This document shows positions 50,053-62,178 of a stretch of DNA of 64,000 nt, piece by piece (position 1 is the stretch's first letter; each line of letters begins with the position of its first letter). The notes below the pieces were generated by a model, which saw nothing but the letters and a program-made list of their open reading frames with translations, searched no databases and was not told where the DNA came from. The stretch is from Elusimicrobiota bacterium. Lineage in GTDB: Bacteria > Elusimicrobiota > Elusimicrobia > UBA1565 > UBA9628. The translations under genes were made by a program, and so were the position numbers. The stretch covers positions 1 through 64,000 of the forward strand of contig DAIDHI010000105.1 in assembly GCA_027452025.1 (NCBI GenBank), in the 5' to 3' direction.

Positions 50053-51783
50053 TTATCCTCCGTCGCTCCTCGCGTCAAGCCATGCCCGCACCTCGCGGGC
50101 CGAGAGGCAGTTGAGCACGTCCCGAGGCGTCAGCCACGCCCGCCGCGCGATCTTGACGGCCATCTCCATATAGCGGAATTCGCGCGTCGAATGCGCGTCG
50201 GTATCGAGGGCGATCGGACAGCCGAGCTCGCGCGCCCGCTGCGCGCGCACGTCGTCGATGTCCTGGCGGTCGGGCTGGCCGTTGATCTCGAAAGCCGTGC
50301 CGGACTTCGCCGCCGCGGCCATGACCATCTCCGCGTCGAAGGCGTAGGCGGGCCTGCGGTTGATCAGGCGTCCGGACAGATGGCCGACGATGTCGACGCG
50401 GCGGTTGGAGGCCGCCTTGACCAGGCGCGCCGTCATCTCGGCCTCGCTCTGCTTGAAGCGCGAGTGCACCGAGCCGATGACGACGTCGATCTCGTCCAGG
50501 ACGTCGTCGGGATAGTCCATGCGCCCGTCTTCGAGGATATCGACCTCCATCGAGCGCATGAGCGCGATGCCGCCGATCTTTCTTTCCAGGCGGCGCACTT
50601 CGGCGATGGTCTTGCGCAGCCGGGCCGCCTTGAGGCCCTTGGTCATGTAGAGCGACTGCGAGTGGTCGGCCAGCGCCACCCATTCCCAGCCCCGCTCCTT
50701 AGCCGCCCGCGCCATCGCCTCCAGGCTCTGGCGGCCGTCGGTGTAGGTCGAGTGGTTGTGAAAGTCGCCGCGCACGTCCTCGAGCTCGACGAGCCTGGGA
50801 AGTTTTCCCTGCCGCGCGGCGTCGATCTCGCCGCGGTCTTCGCGCAGCTCGGGCGGGGTCCAGGCCAACCCGAGAGCCGCGTAGACGTCCTCCTCGGTCC
50901 TTCCGGCCACGGGCCGCTTCTGGTTCTTGTCGGACAGACGGAAGACCCCGTATTCGTTGACGGTCAGGCCCTTCTTGAGCGCGAGGGCGCGCAGGGCGAT
51001 GTTGTGGGCCTTCGAACCCGTGAAATAGACCAGAGCCGCCCCGAAGGACTGCGGCGGAACGACGCGCAGGTCGCACTGCGGGCCGGCGAGCAGGTTGACG
51101 CTCGCCTTGGTGCCGCCCTGGGCGATGACTGAGCGCACCTGCGGCAGCTTCACGAAGGCCGCGATAGCCTCGGAAGCCGACTTCGAGGCGCATAATATAT
51201 CGATGTCGCCCACCGTCTCGCGCCCGCGCCTAGTCGAGCCGGCGACCTCGGCGCGCAGGACCCCGGGCAGCTGCCGCAGCCGAACCGCCAACTCCTCGGC
51301 GATCTGCGCGGCCTCCAGGCAGAGAAGGCGCGGTTTTTCCCGGGCGAAGGGCAAGCCCTTGAGGACGTTCTCCTCGGCCTTGGGGCCGAAGCCAGGCATC
51401 TCGCGCAGGCGCCCGGCGCGCGCCGCGTCCTCGAGGGCCTTGAGATCGGCGATGCCGGCTTCGAAAAGGTGCCGGGCTTTCTTCGGTCCGAGTCCGGGCA
51501 GGCGCAGCATCTCCTGCAGCCCGACGGGGAAGCGCCGTCGCAGCGCTCGCAGCTCGCCCCACGTCCCGCAGCCGGCGACCTCCTTGAGGTGGGCGGCGAT
51601 ATTGGAGCCGATGCCGGGGACCTCCAGGACCTCCTTTTCGGGCATCTCGCAGACGGGCTTGGGCAGCGCGGCGACTGCGAAAGAGGCGCGCTGGTAGGCC
51701 CTCACCTTGAATGGATTGGCGCCCGCAAGCTCCAGAAGGACGGCCATCTCGGAAAGCAGCGCGGAGGCCTCGGCGTTGGTCAT
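50053..51783 (-). CDS. polX: Family X DNA polymerase with PHP domain
   Basis: HhH motifs VPGIGSNIAAHLKE, LPGLGPKKAR; AGSTRRGRETVGDIDIL; PHP GDFHNHSTYTDGRQSLEAMA...ALADHS. Confidence 0.95.
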   Translation of the reverse strand: MTNAEASALLSEMAVLLELAGANPFKVRAYQRASFAVAALPKPVCEMPEKEVLEVPGIGSNIAAHLKEVAGCGTWGELRALRRRFPVGLQEMLRLPGLGPKKARHLFEAGIADLKALEDAARAGRLREMPGFGPKAEENVLKGLPFAREKPRLLCLEAAQIAEELAVRLRQLPGVLRAEVAGSTRRGRETVGDIDILCASKSASEAIAAFVKLPQVRSVIAQGGTKASVNLLAGPQCDLRVVPPQSFGAALVYFTGSKAHNIALRALALKKGLTVNEYGVFRLSDKNQKRPVAGRTEEDVYAALGLAWTPPELREDRGEIDAARQGKLPRLVELEDVRGDFHNHSTYTDGRQSLEAMARAAKERGWEWVALADHSQSLYMTKGLKAARLRKTIAEVRRLERKIGGIALMRSMEVDILEDGRMDYPDDVLDEIDVVIGSVHSRFKQSEAEMTARLVKAASNRRVDIVGHLSGRLINRRPAYAFDAEMVMAAAAKSGTAFEINGQPDRQDIDDVRAQRARELGCPIALDTDAHSTREFRYMEMAVKIARRAWLTPRDVLNCLSAREVRAWLDARSDGG

Positions 51784-51789
51784 GATCCG

Positions 51790-51795
51790 ATTCTA
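51790..51795 (-). promoter_or_regulatory. -10 TAGAAT, 6 nt before polX ATG 51783
   Basis: Read directly; no SD. Confidence 0.55.
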
Positions 51796-51854
51796 GAACC
51801 GATCGGGGTAAAGCGCAACGAAGACGCCGTCACGACGTTTTGCTTAAATAGCCC

Positions 51855-53894
51855 ATGAATCACCGAAAGCCCGCTTTTCTGGTCCTTCTTCTCGTCGGCG
51901 CCGCGGCCCGCTGCGGCGCCGACGAGGGCATGTGGACCCTCGACAACCTTCCCAAGGCGCAGCTTGAGCGCCGCTATCACTTCACGCCCACCCGCGACTG
52001 GCTCGAGCGCGCGCGACTTGCCTCCGTGCGCTTCAACGACGGCGGCTCGGGAGCCTTCGTCTCGCCGGACGGCCTGGTCCTGACCAACCATCACGTCGCG
52101 CTCGGCCAGCTCTCCAAGGTCTCGACGGAGAAGAACGACTACGTCAAGAACGGCTTCTTCGCCCGTACTCCGGATGAGGAGCTTAAGTGCCCGGACCTCG
52201 AGCTCAACGTCCTGGAATCCATGCAGGACGTCACGCGGCGCGTCCTCTCCGCGGTCAAGCCGCGCGCGCCGCTGCGAGTCCAAAACGAGCAGCGCAAGGC
52301 GGCCATGGCGCGCGTCGAGAAGGAATGCTCGAGAAAAACCGGCCTGCGCTGCGACGTCATCGAGCTCTACGAGGGCGGCGAGTATTGGCTCTACCGCTAC
52401 AAGAAATACACCGACGTTCGGCTGGTCATGGCCCCGGAGCAGCAGGCGGCCTTTTACGGACGCGACCCCGACAATTTCACATACCCCCGCTTCGACCTGG
52501 ATTTCGCGTTCTTCCGCGTCTACGAGAAAGGACGCCCCGTCCGTCCCAAGCAGTATTTCCGCTGGAGCCCCCGCGGCGCGGCCGATGGGGAGCTCGTCTT
52601 CGTCACGGGCAACCCGGGTTTCACGGAGCGCCAGAAGACCGTCAGCCAGCTCGAGTTCGACCGCGACACCCGGCTGCCGCTGCATCTGCAGCGCCTGAAG
52701 TCCCTCCGGGCCGCCCTCGAGGCGTACTCGGCGGGCGGCGCCGAGGAAGCGCGGCGGGCGCAGGGCCTCCTCTTCATGCTGCGCAACTCCGTCAAGGCTC
52801 TCGACGGCGAACTGAGAGGCCTTCAGGACCCCAAGCTCATCGCCCTCAAGCGCGAGCGGCAAAAGCCGCTGCGCGCCAAGGCGCCGGAGGCCTTCGACAA
52901 GATCGCGCAGGCGCAGAAGCTCCTGGAGTCTCGCCAAAAACAGCGCGAATTCCGAAGCCTCTTCGGCTCCAAGCTCGCCATGTTCGCCATGACGATCGTG
53001 CTGGAGTCCGAGGAGACCGCCAAGCCCAACGACCGGCGCTTCGAGGAGTTCCGCGACTCGAACCTGGACTCGCTCAACTTCCGGCTGCTGTCGCCGGCGC
53101 CCGTCTACCCGGACCTGGAGCAGGCGGCGCTCACCGACATCCTCGGCCAGGCGCAAAACAGCCTCGGAGCGGACGATCCCTGGGTCAGGGCCGCGCTTCA
53201 GGGCCGCGCACCCGCCGACGAGGCGCGGGAGCTCGTCGCCGCGACCAAGCTCGCCGACCCGGCCGTCCGCAAGGCCCTGGTGCAGGGCGGCCTCAAGGCC
53301 GTCGACGCCTCGGACGACCCTCTGATCCTGTGGGCCAGGCGCCTGGACCCCGCCTACCGCGAGCTGCGCAAATGGCATGAGGACAACATCCAGAGCGTCG
53401 AGGCCTTGGAGGGCAATCGCATCGCCAAGGCGCGCTTCGCGCTCTACGGCAAGTCCGAGTATCCCGACGCCACGTTCACGCTGCGCTTGAGCTTCGGCAA
53501 AGTCGCCGGCTACGACGAGTTGACGACCCGCGTGCCTTACAAGACCACGTTCTACGGCCTCTTCGACCGCGGCGCGTCTTTCGACGACGCGGGTCCTTAC
53601 CAGATCCCGGCCAGGGTCGACGCCGCCAGGAGCCGCCTCGATCTTTCCGTGCCGCTCGACTTCGTCGCCACCAACGACATCGTGGGCGGAAATTCCGGCA
53701 GCCCCGTGTTCAACCGGGACGCGGAGCTGGTCGGTTTGATCTTCGACGGGAATATCCAGAGCCTGGTCTGGGACTACGTCTATTCCGCCCAACAGGGCCG
53801 CGCCGTGGCCGTCCATTCCTCCGCCATCCTCCAGGCCTTGCGCAAGATCTACGGGATGGACGCCCTGGCCGACGAGCTCGAGGCCAAGCGATGA
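51855..53894 (+). CDS. S46 family dipeptidyl peptidase (DPP7/DPP11-like)
   Basis: DEGMWTLDNLP; GSGAFVSPDGLVLTNHHVA; TNDIVGGNSGSPVFNRDAELVGLIFDGN. Confidence 0.94.
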   Translation: MNHRKPAFLVLLLVGAAARCGADEGMWTLDNLPKAQLERRYHFTPTRDWLERARLASVRFNDGGSGAFVSPDGLVLTNHHVALGQLSKVSTEKNDYVKNGFFARTPDEELKCPDLELNVLESMQDVTRRVLSAVKPRAPLRVQNEQRKAAMARVEKECSRKTGLRCDVIELYEGGEYWLYRYKKYTDVRLVMAPEQQAAFYGRDPDNFTYPRFDLDFAFFRVYEKGRPVRPKQYFRWSPRGAADGELVFVTGNPGFTERQKTVSQLEFDRDTRLPLHLQRLKSLRAALEAYSAGGAEEARRAQGLLFMLRNSVKALDGELRGLQDPKLIALKRERQKPLRAKAPEAFDKIAQAQKLLESRQKQREFRSLFGSKLAMFAMTIVLESEETAKPNDRRFEEFRDSNLDSLNFRLLSPAPVYPDLEQAALTDILGQAQNSLGADDPWVRAALQGRAPADEARELVAATKLADPAVRKALVQGGLKAVDASDDPLILWARRLDPAYRELRKWHEDNIQSVEALEGNRIAKARFALYGKSEYPDATFTLRLSFGKVAGYDELTTRVPYKTTFYGLFDRGASFDDAGPYQIPARVDAARSRLDLSVPLDFVATNDIVGGNSGSPVFNRDAELVGLIFDGNIQSLVWDYVYSAQQGRAVAVHSSAILQALRKIYGMDALADELEAKR

Positions 53895-54580
53895 CGCTGG
53901 ATCTTTCGGACCATGAGCCCGTCCTGGGCCGCCGCATCCTCGTGACCGGCGCCTCCAGCGGCTACGGACAGGCGGCCGCGCTGGCGCTGCTCAAGCAGGG
54001 CGCGCGCGTGGCCGGCTGCTCCCGCGGCGAGGAGGGCTTGAGGCTGGTGGAGAACGCCGGCGGCCTGGTCGCCGCCTGCGACGTCTCCAAGCCCAAGGAC
54101 GTGTCGCGGCTGATGGCCGCCGTCCGCAAGCGCCTGGGCGGTCTCGACGCCGTGGTCAACAACGCCGGGATTTTGCTGCGGCGAGGGCTGCTCGAGATGG
54201 ACGAGGCCCAATGGGAGCAGACCGTGGCGACGAACCTGACCGGCCCTTGGCTCGTCACCCGCGCCGCGCTGGACCTCATGCCGCGCGGCTGCGTGGTCAA
54301 CGTCACCTCGGGGCTCGGCTGGGTTCCCATGAGGCCCTACAGCGCCTACAGCGTCAGCAAGGCTGCTCTCAACATGCTCACGCGAGCCTTGGCCGAAGAG
54401 CTGGCCGCGACGCATCGCGTCAACGCCGTGGACCCGGGAGTCGCCAGGACCCGGATGAACCCGCAAGCCACCGGCTCCCCCGACGCCGTCGTGCCCGTCA
54501 TCCGCGCGCTCGCCTGCGCGCGGCCGGAGGGGCCCAACGGCCTGTGCTTCAAGAAAGACGGCTCCCAGACTCCCTGGTGA
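53891..54580 (+). CDS. SDR-family oxidoreductase
   Basis: ILVTGASSGYGQAAALALLKQGARVAGCSR; VVNNAGIL; YSAYSVSKAALNML. Confidence 0.93.
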   Translation: MTLDLSDHEPVLGRRILVTGASSGYGQAAALALLKQGARVAGCSRGEEGLRLVENAGGLVAACDVSKPKDVSRLMAAVRKRLGGLDAVVNNAGILLRRGLLEMDEAQWEQTVATNLTGPWLVTRAALDLMPRGCVVNVTSGLGWVPMRPYSAYSVSKAALNMLTRALAEELAATHRVNAVDPGVARTRMNPQATGSPDAVVPVIRALACARPEGPNGLCFKKDGSQTPW

Positions 54581-54581
54581 G

Positions 54582-55094
54582 CTAAGGCAGGAGGTATTGG
54601 TGGAAGGCCAGCCCCGGCCGGCCCGCCGCCGCGATCTCCCCCTCGAGCTGGCCGTAGGCGAAGCCCTCCAGCTGGAACACGACGGCCAGAGGCTTGTGCC
54701 GCTCCTCCTGCTTGAAGACGAAGACCAGTCCGTCCTTGGCCGACTCGATGCGCTCGGGGGTCGGAAAGATCCGGCGTATGCGCACGGCGTCGACGTAGCC
54801 GTAGTTGAGCGACAACCGGTAGCGCCCGTGGCTGGCCAGACGGGGCGCGAGCTGAACCCGCAGCGTGGTCGGAGCCGCGAAGCGGTCGAGCCGGTCGTAT
54901 TCCAGCTTGACCGCGCCGGCGGCGTCGGCCATCGTGGCTCGGCTGAAGGCTTCGACGCCGACCATCCCCGCCACGACGACGGCCAGCGGCAGAGCCATCA
55001 CGACCTGCCACAGCAGTCTCGTGACGCGCGCCGCCCGGTCCGGGTCCAGCCGGCCGGCCGCGTCCATCCCGTCCGCTCCTTGAGCATTGGACAT
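54582..55094 (-). CDS. Single-TM protein of unknown function
   Basis: One TM segment near the N-terminus; GGGAGG SD upstream of the ATG at 55094. Confidence 0.65.
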   Translation of the reverse strand: MSNAQGADGMDAAGRLDPDRAARVTRLLWQVVMALPLAVVVAGMVGVEAFSRATMADAAGAVKLEYDRLDRFAAPTTLRVQLAPRLASHGRYRLSLNYGYVDAVRIRRIFPTPERIESAKDGLVFVFKQEERHKPLAVVFQLEGFAYGQLEGEIAAAGRPGLAFHQYLLP

Positions 55095-55198
55095 GATCCC
55101 TCCCGCGTGGCCACACTGCGCAGCGATCATAGAACGGCGGGAGCGCGCCCTTCCATGGCGGGCGGTTAAACAGTGCGTGGGGACGGCGTGACGGCGGG

Positions 55199-56125
55199 CT
55201 ACTTGGCGGGGCCGGCGACCTGCCCGAAGAGTTCCTTGAGCCCTCCCAACGATCCCATGACGCCCGCGGCCTCGTAGGGAAGGAAGACGACCTTGTCGGC
55301 GTTGGCCGCGATCTGGTTCAAGGAGTCGAGGTATTTTTGGGCGATGAGGTATTGCGCGGAGTCGAGCTTCGTGATGGCCTGGGTGATGAACTGAATCGCC
55401 TGGGCCTCGGCCGACGCCACCTTGAGGCGCGCCTCGGCTTGGCCCTCGGCGGAGAGGATGGCCGACTGCTTCTGGCCCTCGGCGCTGACGATCTGCGACT
55501 GCCTGAGGCCCTCCGCGCGCAGGATCGCGGACGCCTTCTCTCCCTCGGCGGTCGTGACGACGGCGCGGCGCGTGCGCTCCGCCGTCATCTGCTTTTCCAT
55601 CGTGAGGCGGATGTCCTCGGGCGGCGTGATGTTCTTGAGCTCGATGCGCACGACCTTGACGCCCCAGGCCTGCGTGGCCGCGTCGAGGGCCGAGCGCAGC
55701 TGGGTGTTGATCGTGTCGCGCGAGGTCAGCGTGTGGTCGAGGTCGAGGTTGCCGATGACGTTGCGCAGCGCCGAGAGCGTCAGTTGCTCGATGCCCCAAT
55801 GGAGGTTTTGCACCTCGTAGACGGCGGCCACGGGATCGACGATGAGGTAGTAGATGACGGCGTCGACCGTCATCGTGACGTTGTCGCGGGAGATCACCTG
55901 CTGGGGCTCGATGGGCGTGATCTGCTCGCGCAGGTCGACGCGCTGGCGCACGTTGTCGAGGAACGGCACGATGATGTTCAAGCCCGCCTCGGCCTTCTTG
56001 TGGAAGCGGCCCAGGCGCTCGATGAGGAGCACCTGCTTCTGCGGCACGATCTTGATCGTGTTCATGATCACGGTGAGGACGAACACGGCGCCCAGAGCCA
56101 CGACGACGGTCACGATCAGTCCCAT
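55199..56125 (-). CDS. SPFH/stomatin-like protein (QmcA-like)
   Basis: IKIVPQKQVLLIERLGRFHKKAEAGLNIIVPFLDNVRQRVDLREQ; NVIGNLDLDHTLTSRDTIN. Confidence 0.93.
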   Translation of the reverse strand: MGLIVTVVVALGAVFVLTVIMNTIKIVPQKQVLLIERLGRFHKKAEAGLNIIVPFLDNVRQRVDLREQITPIEPQQVISRDNVTMTVDAVIYYLIVDPVAAVYEVQNLHWGIEQLTLSALRNVIGNLDLDHTLTSRDTINTQLRSALDAATQAWGVKVVRIELKNITPPEDIRLTMEKQMTAERTRRAVVTTAEGEKASAILRAEGLRQSQIVSAEGQKQSAILSAEGQAEARLKVASAEAQAIQFITQAITKLDSAQYLIAQKYLDSLNQIAANADKVVFLPYEAAGVMGSLGGLKELFGQVAGPAK

Positions 56126-56557
56126 TCAGCCTCCCACCGGCCGCACGATCAAGCGGATGCCCCGCGAGCCCACGATCTCCACCTCAGCGCCGGCCGAAAT
56201 CGGCCGCTTGTCGGCGCTGTCGGCGGCCCAGTCGGTGCCTTCGACGAGGACGCGGCCGTGGCCGCCCGCCGCATCGAGGGCCTCGACCACGCGGCCGCGG
56301 CGGCCGACCAGCTTCTCCGTGCGCGAAGGCACGCCCGGGGCCGCGGCGATCTTATGGACGATGCGCGAGCGCAGGAAAGTGAGCAGGATCAGGCTGGAGG
56401 CGCCGAAGACGACGGTCTGCGCCCAGACCGGCTGGCCTACGGCGTCGAGGGCGGCGGCGATGAGCGCGGAGACGGAGACCAGCGTGAAGCCGAAAGGCCC
56501 CGGCAGGATCTCGATGATGATGAACAGCAGCGCGATGCCAAGCCAAACCCAGACCAT
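56126..56557 (-). CDS. NfeD-like membrane protein
   Basis: TM segments then an OB-like domain (GRRGRVVEALDAAGGHGRVLVEGTDWAADS); paired with SPFH gene. Confidence 0.85.
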   Translation of the reverse strand: MVWVWLGIALLFIIIEILPGPFGFTLVSVSALIAAALDAVGQPVWAQTVVFGASSLILLTFLRSRIVHKIAAAPGVPSRTEKLVGRRGRVVEALDAAGGHGRVLVEGTDWAADSADKRPISAGAEVEIVGSRGIRLIVRPVGG

Positions 56558-56685
56558 GCCCGCCCATCCTAGGACTTGCCCCCGTCGTTGTCAAGAACGC
56601 GGCGGCCCTTGGACCCAAACGCGGATAGGCCAAAAGAGCGGCGCGCGGCGGCCGGAGGGCTCGTGCGCTTCGGGCTCTCGGGCTC

Positions 56686-56691
56686 TAAAAT
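56686..56691 (+). promoter_or_regulatory. -10 TAAAAT, 6 nt before ATG 56698
   Basis: Read directly; AGGG present but too close to the ATG for normal SD use. Confidence 0.5.
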
Positions 56692-56697
56692 AGGGAA

Positions 56698-57270
56698 ATG
56701 AGCCGCCTTATGGCCCTGGTCCTCGGGGTCGCGCTCTGCCTTCCCGCGCGCGCCGCGGAGGTGGCGGCGCCCGCGCAGGTCATCCTCATCCGCCACGCCG
56801 AGAAGCCCGCCGAGGGCAATGACCTCAGCCCGCGCGGCTTTCAGCGCGCCCGGGCGCTGGTCTCCTTTTTCCAGACCAATCCCGCCGTCACGCGCTTCGG
56901 GCCGCCAGCGGCGATCTACGCGGCCAAACCCAAGGCCGACGGCGCGCAGGCGCGCCCTCTGGAGACCGTGCAGCCGCTGGCCAAGGCGCTGCGCCTGGCC
57001 GTGAACACGGATTTCCGCAAAGACGACGTGGCCGGCCTGGCGGCCTCCGTCATGAAGGATTCCGCCCATGCCGGAAAGACCGTCCTGGTCGCCTGGCAGC
57101 ACCACCTCATCCCGCGCATCGCCAAGGCGCTGGGAGCCGCGCAGGCTCCCGACTCATGGCCGGGCGAGGTCTTCGACCGCGCCTGGATCATCGATTTCGA
57201 CGGGCGCGGCAAGCCGGTCTCTTTCCGGAACATTCCCCAGCGCCTGCTGCCCGGCGACAGCGGCAAGTAG
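56698..57270 (+). CDS. Secreted histidine phosphatase-like protein
   Basis: QVILIRHAEKPAEGNDLSPRGFQRARALVSFF (RHxE); VAWQHHLIPRI. Confidence 0.75.
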   Translation: MSRLMALVLGVALCLPARAAEVAAPAQVILIRHAEKPAEGNDLSPRGFQRARALVSFFQTNPAVTRFGPPAAIYAAKPKADGAQARPLETVQPLAKALRLAVNTDFRKDDVAGLAASVMKDSAHAGKTVLVAWQHHLIPRIAKALGAAQAPDSWPGEVFDRAWIIDFDGRGKPVSFRNIPQRLLPGDSGK

Positions 57271-57274
57271 GCGG

Positions 57275-58584
57275 TTAGGCCGGCGCTTTCGCCGCGGACT
57301 TGCCCTTGCGCTTGCCCGCCGTCCGGGCGAAGGAGTTTTCGAGGTCCCGGATGATGTCGACGGGGCTTTCCAGCCCGATCGACAGGCGCACCCCGTCGAC
57401 GCCGCGCATGGCCCCCTCGCCGGAATACGCGGAGTGCGTCATCCCCGAAGGCATCTCGATCAAGGTTTTCACGTGGCCGAGGCTCACGGCGAGCGTGATC
57501 GAGTAGGCGTTCTGCGCCACGTCGTCGACGAAGGCCGCCGCGTCGATCTTCGCGCCGTCGAGGCGGAAATAGATCATGTTGCCCGGGGCGAACTCCCCGT
57601 CGAAGTCGATCATCTGTCGGCGGGCCAGCTCCTTTTGCGGGAAGCTCGCGAGGCCCGGCCAGCGCACCTCGCGCACGAGCGGGTTTTTTTCCAGAAAGCG
57701 GGCTACTTTCTCGGCGCTGTATTGCTGGCGCTTAAGGCGGACGGGCAAGGTCGGCAAGCCGTAGACGAGGATCGACCAGGCCGACTTGGCCGACAGCACG
57801 CCGCCGAAATCCTTCCGATACCACTTCAGGTCGTGGTAAAGCCCCTGCGGGGCGATCACCGCGCCGCCGACCTCCGTGCCGAAGCCCCCGATGTTCTTGG
57901 TCAGGCTGTGCACGACGATGTCGGCGCCGTGCTCGACGGGGCGCTGGCAAAAGGGCGTGGCGAACGTGCTGTCGACGACGAGCAGCAGACGGTTGTTGTC
58001 GCCGCGCCGGCGGTTGACCTCGTCGCGCGCGCGAGAGAGAGCCTTGAGGTCGACGAGATCGAGGGTGGGATTGACCGGCGTCTCGCAGTAGAGCACTCGC
58101 GTCTTGGGCCCGATGACGGAGGCGACCTTCGCCGGGTCGCGGAAATCGGCGCGCTTGACGTTGATGCCCTGCCGCGGATACCACTTCTCGAAGAGGGAGT
58201 GGGTGCAGCCGTAGAGCAGGTCATGGGCGACGACCTCGTCTCCCGAGCGCAGAACGGCTCCGAGCGCGCCGGAGACGGCGGCCATGCCGGAGGCGAAGGT
58301 CAGACAGGCGTCGCCGCCTTCGAGCTGCGCGAGCTCCCCTTCGAGCATCTCGCGCGTCGGATCGTCGAGGCGGTCGTAGATGTAGATCGGCTCGGCGTCG
58401 TCGCCGACGGGATTGCCGTATTCGCAAAAGCCCCGCGCGCCGCGCGACACCGACTGCAGGCGGTACGTGCTCGACGAAGTCATCGGCGGCACGACATGCC
58501 TCGAAAAGTCCCACTTAGTCGTCTTGTCCGGGCCGTGGACGATCCAAGTGGTCTTGCGGTAGCCCTTGAGAACCTGCCTCTTCT

Positions 58585-58588
<4 letters not shown>
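57275..58588 (-). CDS. Cys/Met metabolism PLP-dependent lyase (methionine gamma-lyase / cystathionine gamma-synthase family)
   Basis: FASGMAAVSGALGAVLRSGDEVVA; VVDSTFATPFCQRPVEHGADIVVHSLTKNIGG. Confidence 0.93.
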
Positions 58589-60552
<1,964 letters not shown>

Positions 60553-60560
60553 CAGGCGAT

Positions 60561-60566
60561 ATTATA
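60561..60566 (-). promoter_or_regulatory. Consensus -10 TATAAT, 8 nt before speA ATG 60552
   Basis: Read directly; no SD. Confidence 0.6.
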
Positions 60567-60568
60567 GA

Positions 60569-60964
60569 TCATTTCCCCGACGAGCGCTTGAGCTCCAGCG
60601 CCGCCGAGTTGACGCAATAGCGCAGGCCCGTGGGCTTCGGGCCGTCGTCGAAGACATGTCCCAGGTGCGAGCCGCACTTCGCGCAGACGATCTCCGTTCG
60701 GACCATGCCGTGGCTCTCGTCGGACCTCGCCGCCACGGCCTTGTCCGTGGCCGGCTCGTAGAAACTCGGCCAGCCCGTGCCGGAGTCGAACTTCGCCTTC
60801 GAGGAAAACAGCGGCTCGCCGCACACCACGCACTCGTAGGTCCCGGCGTCGTGGCAGTCCCAGTATTTGCCGCTGAACGGCGGCTCCGTCGCCGAGCACC
60901 GCGTGACGCGGTATTGCTCGGGCGTCAAACGCTTCTTGAGCTCTTCGTCGCCGCGTTCAGTCAT
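60569..60964 (-). CDS. msrB: Peptide-methionine (R)-S-oxide reductase
   Basis: YRVTRCSATEPPFSGKYWD; YECVVCGEPLFSS; FDSGTGWPSFYEP; CAKCGSHLGHVFDDGP; RYCVNSAAL. Confidence 0.95.
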   Translation of the reverse strand: MTERGDEELKKRLTPEQYRVTRCSATEPPFSGKYWDCHDAGTYECVVCGEPLFSSKAKFDSGTGWPSFYEPATDKAVAARSDESHGMVRTEIVCAKCGSHLGHVFDDGPKPTGLRYCVNSAALELKRSSGK

Positions 60965-62135
60965 CGGGCGGAGCGATCGGTCCGGGCTCCGTCTTGGCGT
61001 AGGGCGCGGCCACGCCGGCCTTGGCGACGTAGCCGAAGCCCCAGGTGTCCGGCGTTGCCGCGGCGGCGCGGTAGTCCGCCAAGGCGTCGGCGCGCCGTCC
61101 CAGCGCGTCCTCGAGCTGCCCGGCGCGGACGCGAGCCCAGACGGCCCAGCGGCTGGGGCGGCCGCCAAAATCAACCGTCTCGGCTTGCCTAAAGGCCGCC
61201 AACGCCTCCTCGTGCCGGCCGAGGCGCCAGAGAGCGCAGCCGAGAGCGACGCCGCCCTTGCCCGCCTCGATCGCGTCGTACTTCCCCTCGCGGACCAAGC
61301 TCAGAAAGGCGCGCGCGTCGGCGGCGGCGTCCTCGTAGCGGCCCCCCTCGTAGAGAGTCACGACCTCCGCGGCATGCATCATCGCGCTGCCCGGATAGAG
61401 CGCGCGCAGGCGGCGCATGATGGCGAGAGCCTTCTCCGGATCGCGGGCGCCCCAGCGATCCTCGGTATATATCTCGACGAGCAGGATCATGGCGTTGGCG
61501 CGCGAATAATGGCCCCGCCGCGCCACCATCTCCAGCGTCCGGATGCCGCGCAAACGGTCGCCTCGCAGCACGAACTTGGCCAGCGCTCCGATGAAGCGCG
61601 GGTAGACGTCGGTGTAGTAGTCGTACATGCCGACGCCCAGGTAGCAGTCCCAGCACCGGGGATCGGCCTGGACCGCCAGCCGCGTGATGGAGACGGCCTT
61701 GCGGCCCTCGAGATAGCCGCGAATCCATTGGTGCCGGATGATGGCCAGGCGGCTGGCCAATCCGTAGGCCGCGCCCAAGGTCATGAGGCCTTGAGCGTCG
61801 CCCGGATGCGCCTTGACCCAGCGCTGACCGACCGAGATCGTCTGCTGAGTCCTGCGCGCGAAGGAGTCGAGCAGCCTCGGGTCGCCCTGGTCCGTGCCGT
61901 AGACGTAGCGCGTCCAATCGACCCCCGCCAGGCCCATGTAGGCGTGGGGCTCGTCCGGGGCCAGGGCGATCGCCTTGCGCGCCGCCGTCTCGGCCTCGTC
62001 GAAGCGCATCTGATAAATGTCGTCGATGCCTTCCGTGAGCCAATGGTCGAGCTCGGGAGTGATGTAGGGCGTCGACCACGCGCGCGCGGGACAGGCGAGC
62101 CACGCTCCAAGCAAGGCGGCCCCGGCGAGGAACAT
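60957..62135 (-). CDS. Secreted TPR-type protein
   Basis: Signal peptide MFLAGAALLGAWLACPARA; helical TPR-like repeats throughout. Confidence 0.7.
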   Translation of the reverse strand: MFLAGAALLGAWLACPARAWSTPYITPELDHWLTEGIDDIYQMRFDEAETAARKAIALAPDEPHAYMGLAGVDWTRYVYGTDQGDPRLLDSFARRTQQTISVGQRWVKAHPGDAQGLMTLGAAYGLASRLAIIRHQWIRGYLEGRKAVSITRLAVQADPRCWDCYLGVGMYDYYTDVYPRFIGALAKFVLRGDRLRGIRTLEMVARRGHYSRANAMILLVEIYTEDRWGARDPEKALAIMRRLRALYPGSAMMHAAEVVTLYEGGRYEDAAADARAFLSLVREGKYDAIEAGKGGVALGCALWRLGRHEEALAAFRQAETVDFGGRPSRWAVWARVRAGQLEDALGRRADALADYRAAAATPDTWGFGYVAKAGVAAPYAKTEPGPIAPPDD

Positions 62136-62178
62136 AGGCCGCTAGTCTATCTATTTCCTATAATAGGCGTCCATTTCC